Assembly (NCBI GenBank): GCA_030537495.1
Contig: JAUNMH010000011.1
Span: forward strand, 1 to 59,485
Reading direction: 5' to 3'
Length of the DNA stretch: 59,485 bases
Source of the DNA: Clostridia bacterium
Lineage (GTDB): Bacteria > Bacillota > Clostridia > Peptostreptococcales > Anaerovoracaceae
Part shown: positions 18,518 to 26,909 of the stretch, piece after piece
How the letters are laid out: each line of letters starts with the position of its first letter
Numbering within the stretch: position 1 is the stretch's first letter
The notes under the pieces: generated by a model
Database searches by the model: none
What the model was told of the DNA's origin: nothing
The model's input: the letters and a program-made list of their open reading frames with translations, nothing else
Position numbers and translations under genes: made by a program

Positions 18518-19852
18518 ATGAAAAATTTTATTCCTGATAATATCAGTGAACACGATAACGTTTTTGACGTGCTAAAGGAAAGAGGATTTATCGAGCAGAC
18601 TACTGACGAGGATGCAGTTAGAGAGCTTTTAGGCAAGGAAAAAGTAAAGTTCTATATTGGTTTCGACCCTACTGCAGACTGCTTGCACGTTGGACACTTT
18701 ATGCAGGTAATCATCATGATGTACATGCAGAAGTATGGCCACACTCCGGTAGTTTTGATTGGCGGCGGCACAGGCATGATCGGCGACCCATCCGGCCGTC
18801 AGGACATGCGTAAGATGATGACTGTTGACACTATCGACGAAAACTGCAGACAGTTCAAGAAACTATTTGACAAGTTCTTAGACTTTGACGAAGAGTGGAA
18901 ATACGAGGGCAATGAAGGCGTTTACCAGCCAGGTCACGAAACTAAGACTCCTGACCCTGGCAAGGCTATTGTAGTAAACAACGCTTCATGGTTAAGACCT
19001 CTTAACTACATTGAATTCGTAAGAGAAATCGGAACTCACTTCAATGTAAATACAATGCTTAGAGCTGAATGCTACAAGCAGAGAATGGAAACAGGTCTTT
19101 CATTCCTTGAATTTAACTACATGTTAATGCAGGGTTACGACTTTGCTGTAATGGCAAGAGACTTTGGCGTAAAGCTTGAATTCGGTGGAAACGACCAGTG
19201 GTCCAACATGATTGCTGGTAAGCAGCTTTCAAGAAAATGGCTGGACATCGATGTTGAAGCTATGACTTTCGCGCTTCTTACAAACAGCGAAGGAAACAAG
19301 ATGGGCAAAACTCAGAAAGGTGCTTTATGGCTATCTGCTGACAGAACTTCTCCATACGAATTCTACCAGTACTGGAGAAACGTTGCCGATGCTGACGTTG
19401 ACAAGTGCTTACGTATGCTTACATTCTTACCAATGGACGAAGTTAAGCGTCTATCTTCTCTTGAAGGTGCTGAAATCAACAAGGCCAAGGAAATCCTTGC
19501 TTATGAAGTAACTAAGCTTGTTCACGGTGAAGAGGAAGCTATAAAAGCTCAGGAAGGCGCAAGAGCTGCTTTTGGTGGCGGCGCTGGCGGCAACATGGCC
19601 AACATCCCTACAACAGAAATGGCTGCAGCTGACTTTGAAGGCGAAGGCAAGGGTGTCCTAACTCTTATCAAGGACTTAGGACTGGTGCCATCAAACGGCG
19701 AAGGCAGAAGAACTGTTGAACAGGGCGGCCTATCCATTAATGGCGAAAAGGTAACTGACCCTAAGACTATGATTACGCTTGACATGTTTAAGGATGGCGA
19801 GATTGTGATTCAGAAGGGCAAGAAGAAGTTCCAGAAGGTGACAATTAAATAG
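18518..19852 (+). CDS. tyrS: Tyrosyl-tRNA synthetase
   Basis: 444 aa, ATG with GAGGAG upstream. A class I synthetase that charges tRNA-Tyr. The HIGH signature is HVGH (57-60), the tyrosine site is [12 protein letters not shown], and the KMSKS loop appears as KMGKT followed by QKGALWL. The C-terminal 60 residues are an S4 RNA-binding domain ([20 protein letters not shown]). Many Firmicutes tyrS genes have a T-box leader; none fits the 32-nt gap here, so it depends on the prfA operon promoter. A strong hairpin follows. Confidence 0.95.
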   Translation: MKNFIPDNISEHDNVFDVLKERGFIEQTTDEDAVRELLGKEKVKFYIGFDPTADCLHVGHFMQVIIMMYMQKYGHTPVVLIGGGTGMIGDPSGRQDMRKMMTVDTIDENCRQFKKLFDKFLDFDEEWKYEGNEGVYQPGHETKTPDPGKAIVVNNASWLRPLNYIEFVREIGTHFNVNTMLRAECYKQRMETGLSFLEFNYMLMQGYDFAVMARDFGVKLEFGGNDQWSNMIAGKQLSRKWLDIDVEAMTFALLTNSEGNKMGKTQKGALWLSADRTSPYEFYQYWRNVADADVDKCLRMLTFLPMDEVKRLSSLEGAEINKAKEILAYEVTKLVHGEEEAIKAQEGARAAFGGGAGGNMANIPTTEMAAADFEGEGKGVLTLIKDLGLVPSNGEGRRTVEQGGLSINGEKVTDPKTMITLDMFKDGEIVIQKGKKKFQKVTIK

Positions 19853-19860
19853 TTGCGAAT

Positions 19861-19928
19861 AAACAGTGTGGGTGCAAAAGTCCTCGTCGCTAGGCGACTG
19901 CGGGAAAATTGCACCCACACTTTTATTT
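19861..19928 (+). terminator. Long-stem terminator after tyrS (palindromic repeat family 2, copy 1)
   Basis: AGTGTGGGTGCAA (19865-19877) pairs perfectly with TTGCACCCACACT (19909-19921), followed by TTTTATTT. The loop holds AAGTCCTCGTCGCTAGGCGA. A related sequence in reverse orientation occurs at 21917-21992. Confidence 0.8.
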
Positions 19929-20120
19929 GCAACCACTGGACTGCTGACGCAGGGGAAGGTGGGAAAACTGCCATTGCAGCACTTTTCTGTTATAGCAAAT
20001 ATTTAATTGTAACCCCCTTGCGCTCAAGGGGCGGCGGGAAGCTAGCGATTCATGGTGGAAGCCTGTCAGCTCGCCCCAAATGCCCTATTTTTAGCGATTC
20101 GTGACAAATGGACCGCGCAA
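19929..20120. other. Intergenic stretch before repeat element B
   Basis: No gene seen. It has a CCCCTT/AAGGGG hairpin near 20012 and a direct repeat TAGCGATTC(A/G)TG at about 20043 and 20092. Confidence 0.5.
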
Positions 20121-20389
20121 ATCTATCAAATGTGGCACATTTTGACTTTTTCCTCACGCCAGTTCCAACGACAGGGTCTGAGTGGTAAATAATGCAAATT
20201 ATTTCAGTCAGCTTTACCCACATTCCATGGGTTATCTTGAGTAAAGGGACAATTCTTGCATAGAAAGTAATACAAGAGTCTTCCCAAACCCTGACGCAAT
20301 CGAAGAACAGGGCGGTATGGTTGGGATTTTGCCGAGATTTTGGTACCAGCACCCATAAATAATGGAGAATGTCCCACAAGTGATAGAAT
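20121..20389. repeat. MITE-like element, copy B (269 bp)
   Basis: Left end ATCTATCAAATGTGGCACAT, right end GAATGTCCCACAAGTGATAGAAT. Inner motifs are GCCAGTTCCAAC and TTTTGGTACCAGC. The interior core AAAGGGACAATTCTTGCATA...ACAAGAGTCTTCCC is nearly the same as in copy C. Confidence 0.8.
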
Positions 20390-20418
20390 AGCATCTTTCT
20401 CCTGAAACAGAATAAAAC

Positions 20419-20550
20419 CTAAATCTTGAAGAAACGTAATAAAATAGCGTTTGGAACTTTGAAGAAACGCAATAAAATGGCGTTACAAATCTTGAAGAAA
20501 CGTATAATTTACTTGAAAATAATCTTGAAGAAATGTATAATACGAGATGA
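20419..20550 (+). repeat. Four 33-bp tandem repeats in promoter region
   Basis: CTTGAAGAAACGTAATAAAA-like units have TTGAAG at 20426, 20459, 20492 and 20525, an exact 33-bp period, with gradual divergence. The last units supply the promoter of the following ATPase gene. Confidence 0.8.
20513..20541 (+). promoter_or_regulatory. Promoter of ATPase gene copy 2
   Basis: TTGAAA (20513-20518), 17 nt, TATAAT (20536-20541), formed across the third and fourth tandem repeat units. Start codon at 20578. Confidence 0.65.
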
Positions 20551-20577
20551 AAGCATTGCAAATAGGAGGTGCGGGCT

Positions 20578-21915
20578 ATGTATTTCAAAAGAAAGGCATA
20601 TGATAAATTGCTAGAGTGGAAGAAGAATTATTCTAGTGATTATGCAGTTTTGCTTGAGGGCGCGAGACGTGTAGGAAAGTCGACCATTGCAGAAAATTTT
20701 GGACGCAATGAGTATAAGTCTTATATTTTGATTGATTTCTCAAAAGCAGCAAATAACATAATTGATTGCTTCGATGATATAGGAAATTTGGATATGTTTT
20801 TTTTGAGATTGCAGGCGGAGACCGGCGTAACTTTGTATAAAGGGGATTCTCTAATTATTTTTGACGAGGTTCAGCTGTTTCCTAGAGCAAGGCAGGCGAT
20901 AAAACATCTGGTAGCAGATGGGCGATATAGCTATGTTGAAACGGGGTCATTGATTTCTATTAAGAAAAATGTGAAGGATATTCTTATACCGTCGGAGGAA
21001 ATGAAGATACAGGTGTACCCTATGGATTATGAGGAATTCTGCGAAGCGACAGGAAAAAGTTTTGATATATTGAGGAAAGTGTATGATGCTGGCGTTGCTA
21101 TTGGTCAGGCGACGAATCGCACTTTGATGAGAGATATGAGAATTTATATGGCTGTAGGGGGAATGCCACAGGCGGTTGAGGCATATGTGAATGGCAAAGA
21201 TTTTTCGCAAATTGACCAGGTAAAAAGGCAGATACTTGCTCTTTATGAAGATGACTTTAAGAAAATTGATGCATCTGGGAGAGTTGCTTCGCTATATCAT
21301 TCCATACCGGCACAGTTGGCGAAGGATGCGAAGCGATATAATATGACCTCGGCTATGGGGAAAAGAATGGGGGCTAAGGCGGAGGAACTATTATATGACC
21401 TAATAGATTCTAAAACTGTATTGCCTTGTTACAATTCGACGGATCCACGTGGGAGCTTGGCAAATACAAAAGACTTTGATTGCTTTAAGCTTTATATGTC
21501 TGATACAGGATTATTTGTGACGCTTATGTTTATTGATCGCCCCGTAGCGGAGAATGATGTATATGGAAAGCTGCTTTCGGATAAGTTGCCTGCAAACCTG
21601 GGATATCTATATGAAAACCTTATGGCACAGATGATAGCATCATCAGGGCGGGAACTTTTCTACCACGTATGGGAAAAAGAAAACAGTACGCATTATTATG
21701 AGGTGGATTTCTTGATTAGTAGAGGAAGCAAGATTGATGCTTTCGAAATTAAATCTTCCGGAATAGGAAAGCATGAGTCCATAACTGAATTTGCCAGCAA
21801 ATATTCAAGTAATATAAGTCATACCTATTTATTATCACAAAAGGACGTTGCCAAGCAAGGAATGTTAAAGATGAGGCCTTTCTACTTAGTACCGTTCATA
21901 ATAGAAGAGAAATAA
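20578..21915 (+). CDS. AAA-type ATPase with DUF4143 domain (copy 2)
   Basis: 445 aa from ATG 20578; AGGAGG at 20564-20569 gives an 8-nt spacing, whereas an in-frame GTG at 20569 overlaps the SD. Walker A is EGARRVGKST (27-36), Walker B SLIIFDEVQLF (91-101), and YVETGSLISI is the sensor region. The C-terminal DUF4143 part ends with HYYEVDFLISRGSKIDAFEIK, the D-x-E-x-K nuclease-like pattern also seen in the gene at 9235. The two proteins share architecture but low identity. It stands alone, between repeat B with a tandem-repeat promoter on the left and an inverted copy of the tyrS terminator on the right. Cellular role unknown. Confidence 0.8.
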   Translation: MYFKRKAYDKLLEWKKNYSSDYAVLLEGARRVGKSTIAENFGRNEYKSYILIDFSKAANNIIDCFDDIGNLDMFFLRLQAETGVTLYKGDSLIIFDEVQLFPRARQAIKHLVADGRYSYVETGSLISIKKNVKDILIPSEEMKIQVYPMDYEEFCEATGKSFDILRKVYDAGVAIGQATNRTLMRDMRIYMAVGGMPQAVEAYVNGKDFSQIDQVKRQILALYEDDFKKIDASGRVASLYHSIPAQLAKDAKRYNMTSAMGKRMGAKAEELLYDLIDSKTVLPCYNSTDPRGSLANTKDFDCFKLYMSDTGLFVTLMFIDRPVAENDVYGKLLSDKLPANLGYLYENLMAQMIASSGRELFYHVWEKENSTHYYEVDFLISRGSKIDAFEIKSSGIGKHESITEFASKYSSNISHTYLLSQKDVAKQGMLKMRPFYLVPFIIEEK

Positions 21916-21916
21916 A

Positions 21917-21992
21917 AAACAGTGGGTGCAATTTTTCCACAGTCGCGCATGACTTTTATTTAACGCGGCTAGGACTTTTGCACCCACTGTTT
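21917..21992. terminator. Bidirectional long-stem hairpin (palindromic repeat family 2, copy 2)
   Basis: AACAGTGGGTGCAA (21918-21931) pairs perfectly with TTGCACCCACTGTT (21978-21991). In reverse complement it aligns with 19861-19924, sharing GGGTGCAAAAGTCCT and GGGTGCAATTTT motifs. It separates the convergent ATPase and kef genes. Confidence 0.7.
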
Positions 21993-22010
21993 ATTATTGT
22001 CATTGTCGAT

Positions 22011-23168
22011 TTATTTCATTAGTTTTTTAAGCAGCACTGGTGTGATAATTGTTGTAATGATTACTACCAGTACGATAGGTGAGAATAGGTCGCCGCCTAG
22101 AAGGCCTAGGCTGTAACCTTTCTGTGCTACGATTAGGGCAACTTCACCTCTGGATACCATTCCAATACCGATGTGGAATGAATCGTCTGCGCTGTATCCG
22201 CAAAGTTTTGCCCCAAGACCGCAGCCTATTATCTTACTTATAACTGCCACTATTAGAAGCAGAATTGAGAAGATTAAGAACGACTTGGTCATGCCGTCTA
22301 ATTCGGTTTTGATACCAATGCTTGCGAAGAAGATTGGTGAGAAAAACAGATAGCTTGGAACTGTCATTTTTCTTGCGATGTCTGTACGTGCTTTGAATGT
22401 TGAAAGCATTACGCCGACTAGGTAAGCGCCTGTGATATCAGCGATTCCGAAGAACTTTTCGGACGCGTAGGAAACGATAAGAACAAGTGCCATAACGTAA
22501 ATGGAAATTCTTCTCTGACCTGCGCCTTTGTCAAGCTGATCTTTTAGTTTGTCCATGATGAAGGCCATAGTTCCCATTGCGATGATGTATAAACCGATTT
22601 TTAGGAATACAACACCGATGCTTACTGAAGTGTCCTTCATGCTTGTTACAATTGTTAGAATTATGATACCGATGATATCGTCAAGTACGGCTGCTCCCAA
22701 AATGGCACTTCCAACGGGTCCGTTGAGCTTGCCCATTTCACGAAGAGCTTCTACTGTGATACTTACTGATGTTGCAGTTAGGACAACGCCCATGAATACT
22801 GCTTTAAGAACTTCATTGAAGTTGCCTGGATCTACGTCGAAGTAGAAATAATAAGTAGCAAAACCACCAATGAGCGGAACGAGTACTCCGCACGATGCGA
22901 TTACTACGAAAGCGACTGCGTTTTTCTTAATTTCCTGAAGGTCTGTGTCAAGTCCTGCAATGAACATTAGAAGGATAACGCCTATTTCCGCTGTTTTTGA
23001 AAGGAAATCTGTCTCAGAAACTAAACCGAGAACAGAAGGTCCCAGGATTACTCCGGCAATAAGTGCACCGACTACCTGGGGCATATTTACCTTTTCGGAT
23101 GCCTCACCAAGGAATCTTGTTGAAAGAATGATGATGGCAATCGTTAATAGAAAGCTAAAATCTTCCAT
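22011..23168 (-). CDS. Kef-type cation:proton antiporter (CPA2)
   Basis: 385 aa from ATG 23168 (MEDFSF) with a GGGGGG SD; the longer frame upstream lies over the promoter. About 12-13 hydrophobic helices are visible, with CPA2 features PQVVGALIAGVILGPSVLG, LLMFIAGLDTDL, and AAVLDDIIGIIIL holding the paired Asp residues of the ion site. There is no C-terminal RCK/TrkA-N domain, so it is a membrane-only member. It exchanges a monovalent cation (K+ or Na+) for protons; the cation cannot be read from sequence. It is divergent from rplM and has its own promoter with an odd early hairpin. Confidence 0.85.
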   Translation of the reverse strand: MEDFSFLLTIAIIILSTRFLGEASEKVNMPQVVGALIAGVILGPSVLGLVSETDFLSKTAEIGVILLMFIAGLDTDLQEIKKNAVAFVVIASCGVLVPLIGGFATYYFYFDVDPGNFNEVLKAVFMGVVLTATSVSITVEALREMGKLNGPVGSAILGAAVLDDIIGIIILTIVTSMKDTSVSIGVVFLKIGLYIIAMGTMAFIMDKLKDQLDKGAGQRRISIYVMALVLIVSYASEKFFGIADITGAYLVGVMLSTFKARTDIARKMTVPSYLFFSPIFFASIGIKTELDGMTKSFLIFSILLLIVAVISKIIGCGLGAKLCGYSADDSFHIGIGMVSRGEVALIVAQKGYSLGLLGGDLFSPIVLVVIITTIITPVLLKKLMK

Positions 23169-23285
23169 GAATTTACCCCCCTTATACACTACACATAATA
23201 CAGTTTTGTTGAGTTTTGGAACATCAGCGCTTTGCGGGATTAAAGCGTTGATTTTCCACGCGTTAGGACCTTTTTTTAGGCCCAC

Positions 23286-23307
23286 AAAAAGGCCTCTTGA
23301 AAAGGCC
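23286..23307 (-). terminator. Terminator-like hairpin in the kef leader
   Basis: On the minus strand GGCCTTT-TCA-AGAGGCC is followed by TTTTTG. It lies only about 14 nt after the predicted transcription start and 118 nt before the kef start codon. Confidence 0.65.
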
Positions 23308-23327
23308 CTTCGTTTACGTCGCAGATG

Positions 23328-23356
23328 ATTATAGCACCGCGCGAGGGAATTGTCCA
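23328..23356 (-). promoter_or_regulatory. Promoter of kef antiporter gene
   Basis: TGGACA (23351-23356), 17 nt, TATAAT (23328-23333) on the minus strand. A strong sigma-A match. Confidence 0.7.
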
Positions 23357-23459
23357 CCCCAATTTGAAAAATATTTTTGATTTTTCTTCCTATATATATA
23401 GGTGAACCCGAATTAAACATGTTGCGAACCAAAAATGTGTATGAAATGTAAAAAACTCC

Positions 23460-23488
23460 TTGCATTTGAGAATTTCATACTGTATAAT
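23460..23488 (+). promoter_or_regulatory. Promoter of rplM-rpsI
   Basis: TTGCAT (23460-23465), 17 nt, TATAAT (23483-23488). Followed by a leader of about 170 nt. Confidence 0.75.
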
Positions 23489-23494
23489 ATTCGT

Positions 23495-23655
23495 GCACTG
23501 TGTTTAGGACAGTGGCTAATAAAGTTGCAAGGCAGAGCTTTTGCCCGGTAACCTTGCAAGCTAAAAGTTATTTTTTAGTAATGCTGAAAAAGATCGGCGA
23601 CAGTCGATTCTAGTAGGCAGAACCGAAAAGGATTGAAAAATCTCAGTAGGTAGAA
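23495..23655 (+). promoter_or_regulatory. Structured leader of rplM (L13-leader-like)
   Basis: The untranslated leader carries an 8-bp stem TTGCAAGG (23525-23532) / CCTTGCAA (23552-23559) and a CTAAAA/TTTTAG stem after it. Firmicutes rplM-rpsI operons have an L13 leader thought to bind the ribosomal protein for feedback control. Assignment to that class rests on position and a plausible fold, not on a covariance search. Confidence 0.5.
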
Positions 23656-23665
23656 AGGAAGAAAG

Positions 23666-24094
23666 ATGAAATCTTACATCGCAAAACCTGCAGAAGTAGA
23701 ACGTAAGTGGTACGTTGTTGATGCAGAAGGAAAAACTCTAGGTAGATTAGCTTCTGAAGTTGCTTCCGTATTAAGAGGAAAGAACAAGCCAATCTATACA
23801 CCACATGTTGACTGTGGAGACTACGTAATCGTAATCAACGCAGAAAAGATCGAAGTAACTGGAAAGAAGAGAAAAGAAAAGATCTACAAGAGACACACTG
23901 GATACCCAGGTGGATTAAGAGAATTATCTTTTGAAAAGTTACAGGCTAAGAAACCTGAAGAAATTATTAACCACGCTGTTAAGGGCATGCTTCCAAAAGG
24001 AAAGCTTGGCAGACAGATGTTTAAGAAGCTTAAGGTATATGTTGGACCTGAACATGCACATGCTGCTCAGAAGCCAGAAACATTAGAATTTTAA
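23666..24094 (+). CDS. rplM: Ribosomal protein uL13
   Basis: 142 aa, ATG after GGAAGAAAG. It opens with [20 protein letters not shown] and carries the L13 signature [22 protein letters not shown] and [14 protein letters not shown]. An early-binding large-subunit protein. First gene of the rplM-rpsI operon, 19 nt before rpsI, controlled through the leader upstream. Length is standard. Confidence 0.97.
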   Translation: MKSYIAKPAEVERKWYVVDAEGKTLGRLASEVASVLRGKNKPIYTPHVDCGDYVIVINAEKIEVTGKKRKEKIYKRHTGYPGGLRELSFEKLQAKKPEEIINHAVKGMLPKGKLGRQMFKKLKVYVGPEHAHAAQKPETLEF

Positions 24095-24113
24095 GGAAAG
24101 GGAGGAATAAACA

Positions 24114-24509
24114 ATGGCAAAATTACAATACCAGGGTACAGGTAGAAGAAAACATTCAGTTGCTAGAGTTAGATTAATCCCTGGAACTGGAAAAATCACT
24201 GTAAACAAGAAAGACCTAGAAGATTACTTCGGAATGGAAATCGTTAAGAGAGAAGTAAAGAGACCTTTCACTATCGCTGGATGCGAAGGAAAGTTCGACG
24301 TAATCGCTACTGTAAATGGTGGTGGATTCACAGGACAGGCTGGTGCTCTTAGACACGGTATCTCAAGAGCTCTTTGTCAGGCAGACAAGGATGCTTACAG
24401 AGCTCCTCTAAAGGCAGCAGGATTCTTAACTAGAGACTCCAGAATGAAGGAAAGAAAGAAATACGGACTTAAGAAAGCAAGAAAGGCTTCACAGTTCTCA
24501 AAGAGATAA
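24114..24509 (+). CDS. rpsI: Ribosomal protein uS9
   Basis: 131 aa, ATG with GGGAGG upstream. It holds [40 protein letters not shown], and the conserved C-terminal tail SQFSKR that reaches the P-site tRNA. Second gene of the operon; a terminator follows within 60 nt. Confidence 0.97.
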   Translation: MAKLQYQGTGRRKHSVARVRLIPGTGKITVNKKDLEDYFGMEIVKREVKRPFTIAGCEGKFDVIATVNGGGFTGQAGALRHGISRALCQADKDAYRAPLKAAGFLTRDSRMKERKKYGLKKARKASQFSKR

Positions 24510-24537
24510 TTATTTATCTTTTTACATTTCGCAAATC

Positions 24538-24573
24538 AAAACCTCGGAAATTCAACCTTCCGGGGTTTTATAT
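24538..24573 (+). terminator. Terminator after rpsI
   Basis: AAAACCTCGGAA (24538-24549) and TTCCGGGGTTTT (24558-24569) pair with one wobble, and the T tail is part of the right arm. Confidence 0.8.
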
Positions 24574-24651
24574 TTGGCAAAAAACTTATCAAACGCCTTG
24601 CCTATAACTTTACCAATCGCTTTACCACGATAAAATCTTGTATACAATGTG

Positions 24652-24680
24652 TTGTGCTGTAGAGAGTTTTGTGATAAAAT
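24652..24680 (+). promoter_or_regulatory. Promoter of AGCS symporter gene
   Basis: TTGTGC (24652-24657), 17 nt, TAAAAT (24675-24680). The leader of about 85 nt shows no clear fold. Confidence 0.55.
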
Positions 24681-24771
24681 ACATAAGTTGGCATTGTTCA
24701 AAAAATGTATAAACAAGAACAATTTTATAACTATACTATATTATTATATTAAATTAAAAGGAGAAAAACAT

Positions 24772-26181
24772 ATGAAAGAACTTATGGCTAAGCTGGTTTC
24801 CATCTCCGGCGATTTCGACGGATGGATGTACAGCACCGTATTATTCTGGGCACTGATTATTGTAGGACTATTTTTCTCAGTGAGAACTAAATTCGTACAG
24901 ATTAGACTATTACCGGAAGGCATTAGAGTACTAACAGAAAAAAGCCACGAAGGTGGAATGTCATCCTTCCAGGCTTTGATGATCGCTACTGCATCTAGAG
25001 TCGGAACGGGTAATATTGCCGGCGTTGCTACAGCTGTTGTAGCTGGGGGACCGGGAGCTGTTGTTTGGATGTGGATTATGGCTATCGTTGGTGGCGCATC
25101 TGCATTTATCGAGTCAACTTTAGCACAAATCTATAAGAGACCTGATGGCAAAATGTTTAAGGGCGGACCTGCTTACTATATCGAAAGAGCACTAGGCTCA
25201 AGAAAGCTAGGCGTTCTTTTCTCAGTTTTGTTAATCTTAACATTTGCATTCGGATTCAACTGCCTGCAGTCATATAACATTGCATCTTCACTTGAACATT
25301 ACGTTGGAGAAGACGGATATGTAACTGCGGCAATCATTGCAGGCGTTGTCCTTGCTGCTATTGCAGGGTTTCTGTTCTTCGGCGGAGCGCACAAAATCAG
25401 CATAGTTTCATCAGTTCTTGTACCTATTATGGCACTTATCTATATCGTAATGGGACTTGTTATCACTTTCATGCATATTAGCGAACTTCCTGCAATCCTT
25501 GGAGAAGCTTTCAGCCAGGCCTTTGACTTTAAGGCAATCTCTGGTGGTTTTGCTGGATCATGCGTAGTTTGGGGTGTTAAGCGTGGTCTGTTCAGTAACG
25601 AAGCCGGCATGGGTTCAGCGCCTAACGCTGCCGCATCTGCAGACGTAAGCCACCCAGTTAAGCAGGGTTTGGTGCAGGTTGTGTCTGTATTCATCGATAC
25701 ATTGATCATCTGTACAACAACTGTATTCATCGTACTTTGTACAGATCGTTACACAGTTGGCGGCGACCTAAACGGTATTCCTCTAGTTCAGGAATCTGTG
25801 TCATCAGCCTTTGGTGAAGCGGGTGTAGCAATTATTACTGTTTCAATCGCTCTTTTCGCGTTCACATCGTTAATAGGCAATTACTTCTATGCTGAAGCTA
25901 ACATTAAGTTCAGCAGCAAAAATGAAAAACTTATGAATGGTTTCCGTGTCGTTGCAGCTTTCATGATTTTCGTGGGTGCTAACCTGAATCTTGAACTTGC
26001 ATGGAACATGGCGGATATCTTCATGGGCTTCATGGCATTTGTAAATATTGCTGCAATGTTTATCCTTGGCGGAATTGCAATTCGCGCAATGGACGACTAC
26101 ATCGCACAGCGCAAGGAAGGGGAAAATCCTGTGTTCAAGGCTAGCAACATCGGCCTGGACAACACAGATGTATGGAAATAA
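24772..26181 (+). CDS. Alanine/glycine:cation symporter (AGCS family)
   Basis: 469 aa from ATG 24772 with AAAAGGAG; an in-frame ATG at 24649 lies on the promoter and is rejected. The AGCS signatures are SRVGTGNIAGVATAV and AGGPGAVVWMWIMAIVG, and VVWGVKRGLFSNEAGMGSAP is the second conserved loop. About 11 helices. Members take up alanine, glycine or a related amino acid with Na+ or H+. The start of the next gene lies 26 nt after its stop, suggesting cotranscription with the HAD phosphatase. Confidence 0.9.
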   Translation: MKELMAKLVSISGDFDGWMYSTVLFWALIIVGLFFSVRTKFVQIRLLPEGIRVLTEKSHEGGMSSFQALMIATASRVGTGNIAGVATAVVAGGPGAVVWMWIMAIVGGASAFIESTLAQIYKRPDGKMFKGGPAYYIERALGSRKLGVLFSVLLILTFAFGFNCLQSYNIASSLEHYVGEDGYVTAAIIAGVVLAAIAGFLFFGGAHKISIVSSVLVPIMALIYIVMGLVITFMHISELPAILGEAFSQAFDFKAISGGFAGSCVVWGVKRGLFSNEAGMGSAPNAAASADVSHPVKQGLVQVVSVFIDTLIICTTTVFIVLCTDRYTVGGDLNGIPLVQESVSSAFGEAGVAIITVSIALFAFTSLIGNYFYAEANIKFSSKNEKLMNGFRVVAAFMIFVGANLNLELAWNMADIFMGFMAFVNIAAMFILGGIAIRAMDDYIAQRKEGENPVFKASNIGLDNTDVWK

Positions 26182-26206
26182 AAACATGGAAATTAAAGGA
26201 TACGAA

Positions 26207-26839
26207 ATGAAGGCGGCCATCTTCGACGTGGACGGCACGCTGCTAGACACTATGGACGAGTGGCACGACGTCGGTGCGCGCTATCTTACGGCTATGGGAA
26301 TCGAGCCCGAGCCAAACCTGGGCGACAAGCTTTTCAACAAAACCAGCATAACCTCTGCTGAATACATGATTGAGAAATATGGCCTGAATATGACTGTTGA
26401 CCAGGTTCGCGACGGCATCAATAAAACCGTTGAAGGCATGTATTTCCAGCGTGTTGGCTTCCGCCAGGGTGCCCGCGAGTACCTGGACAAGCTCATTGCT
26501 GAAGGCGTTCCAATGGCTATCGTTACATCTACGGACGGTTACTGCATCCGTGGCGCTATGGAGCGTCTCGGCTATCTGGACAAGTTCGTGGCTGTTTTGT
26601 CCGCGGCGGACCTGGACACAAGCAAGAAGCAGCCCGACATTTTTTACACTGCTCTCGAGTCTCTAGGGTCAAAACCATCAGAGACCTGGGTCTTCGAGGA
26701 TGGCCTTTATGCCATGGAAACGGCTAAAAAAGAAGGTTTCCGCATCTTAGGGATTTATGACGAAATCAGTCGTGACGATCAGGATGCAATTAAGGAGATT
26801 TCCGATATATATATTAAAGAATTTACAGAGTTGCTGTAA
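26207..26839 (+). CDS. HAD-superfamily hydrolase (beta-phosphoglucomutase/phosphatase-like)
   Basis: 210 aa from ATG 26207 with AAAGGA 6 nt upstream; an ATG at 26186 would add seven residues. Motif I is FDVDGTLLDT with both Asp, motif II is IVTST, the motif III Lys is in SKKQPDIFYTAL, and motif IV is VFEDGLYAMETAKKEG. A helical cap lies between residues 15 and 85. The family dephosphorylates small phospho-metabolites or isomerises sugar phosphates. The C-terminal KEISDIYIKEFTELL suggests a stand-alone phosphatase. The substrate is not evident. Confidence 0.85.
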   Translation: MKAAIFDVDGTLLDTMDEWHDVGARYLTAMGIEPEPNLGDKLFNKTSITSAEYMIEKYGLNMTVDQVRDGINKTVEGMYFQRVGFRQGAREYLDKLIAEGVPMAIVTSTDGYCIRGAMERLGYLDKFVAVLSAADLDTSKKQPDIFYTALESLGSKPSETWVFEDGLYAMETAKKEGFRILGIYDEISRDDQDAIKEISDIYIKEFTELL

Positions 26840-26909
26840 TTCTGAGCATATTGCTTGCAGTATGCCAGGGCGTATCACTGTGTGGCACGTCGGCGAAACG
26901 ATAAAGAAT

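Noticed and set aside
20426..20614. 62-codon frame with KKRNKIAF-like repeats
   Set aside because: It is the translation of the 33-bp tandem promoter repeats (11 codons per unit), has no SD, and overlaps the ATPase start.
26880..26900. TGTGGCACG between the HAD and MFS genes as another repeat end
   Set aside because: Only nine bases match and neither the TCTATCA part nor an inner GTACC motif is present.
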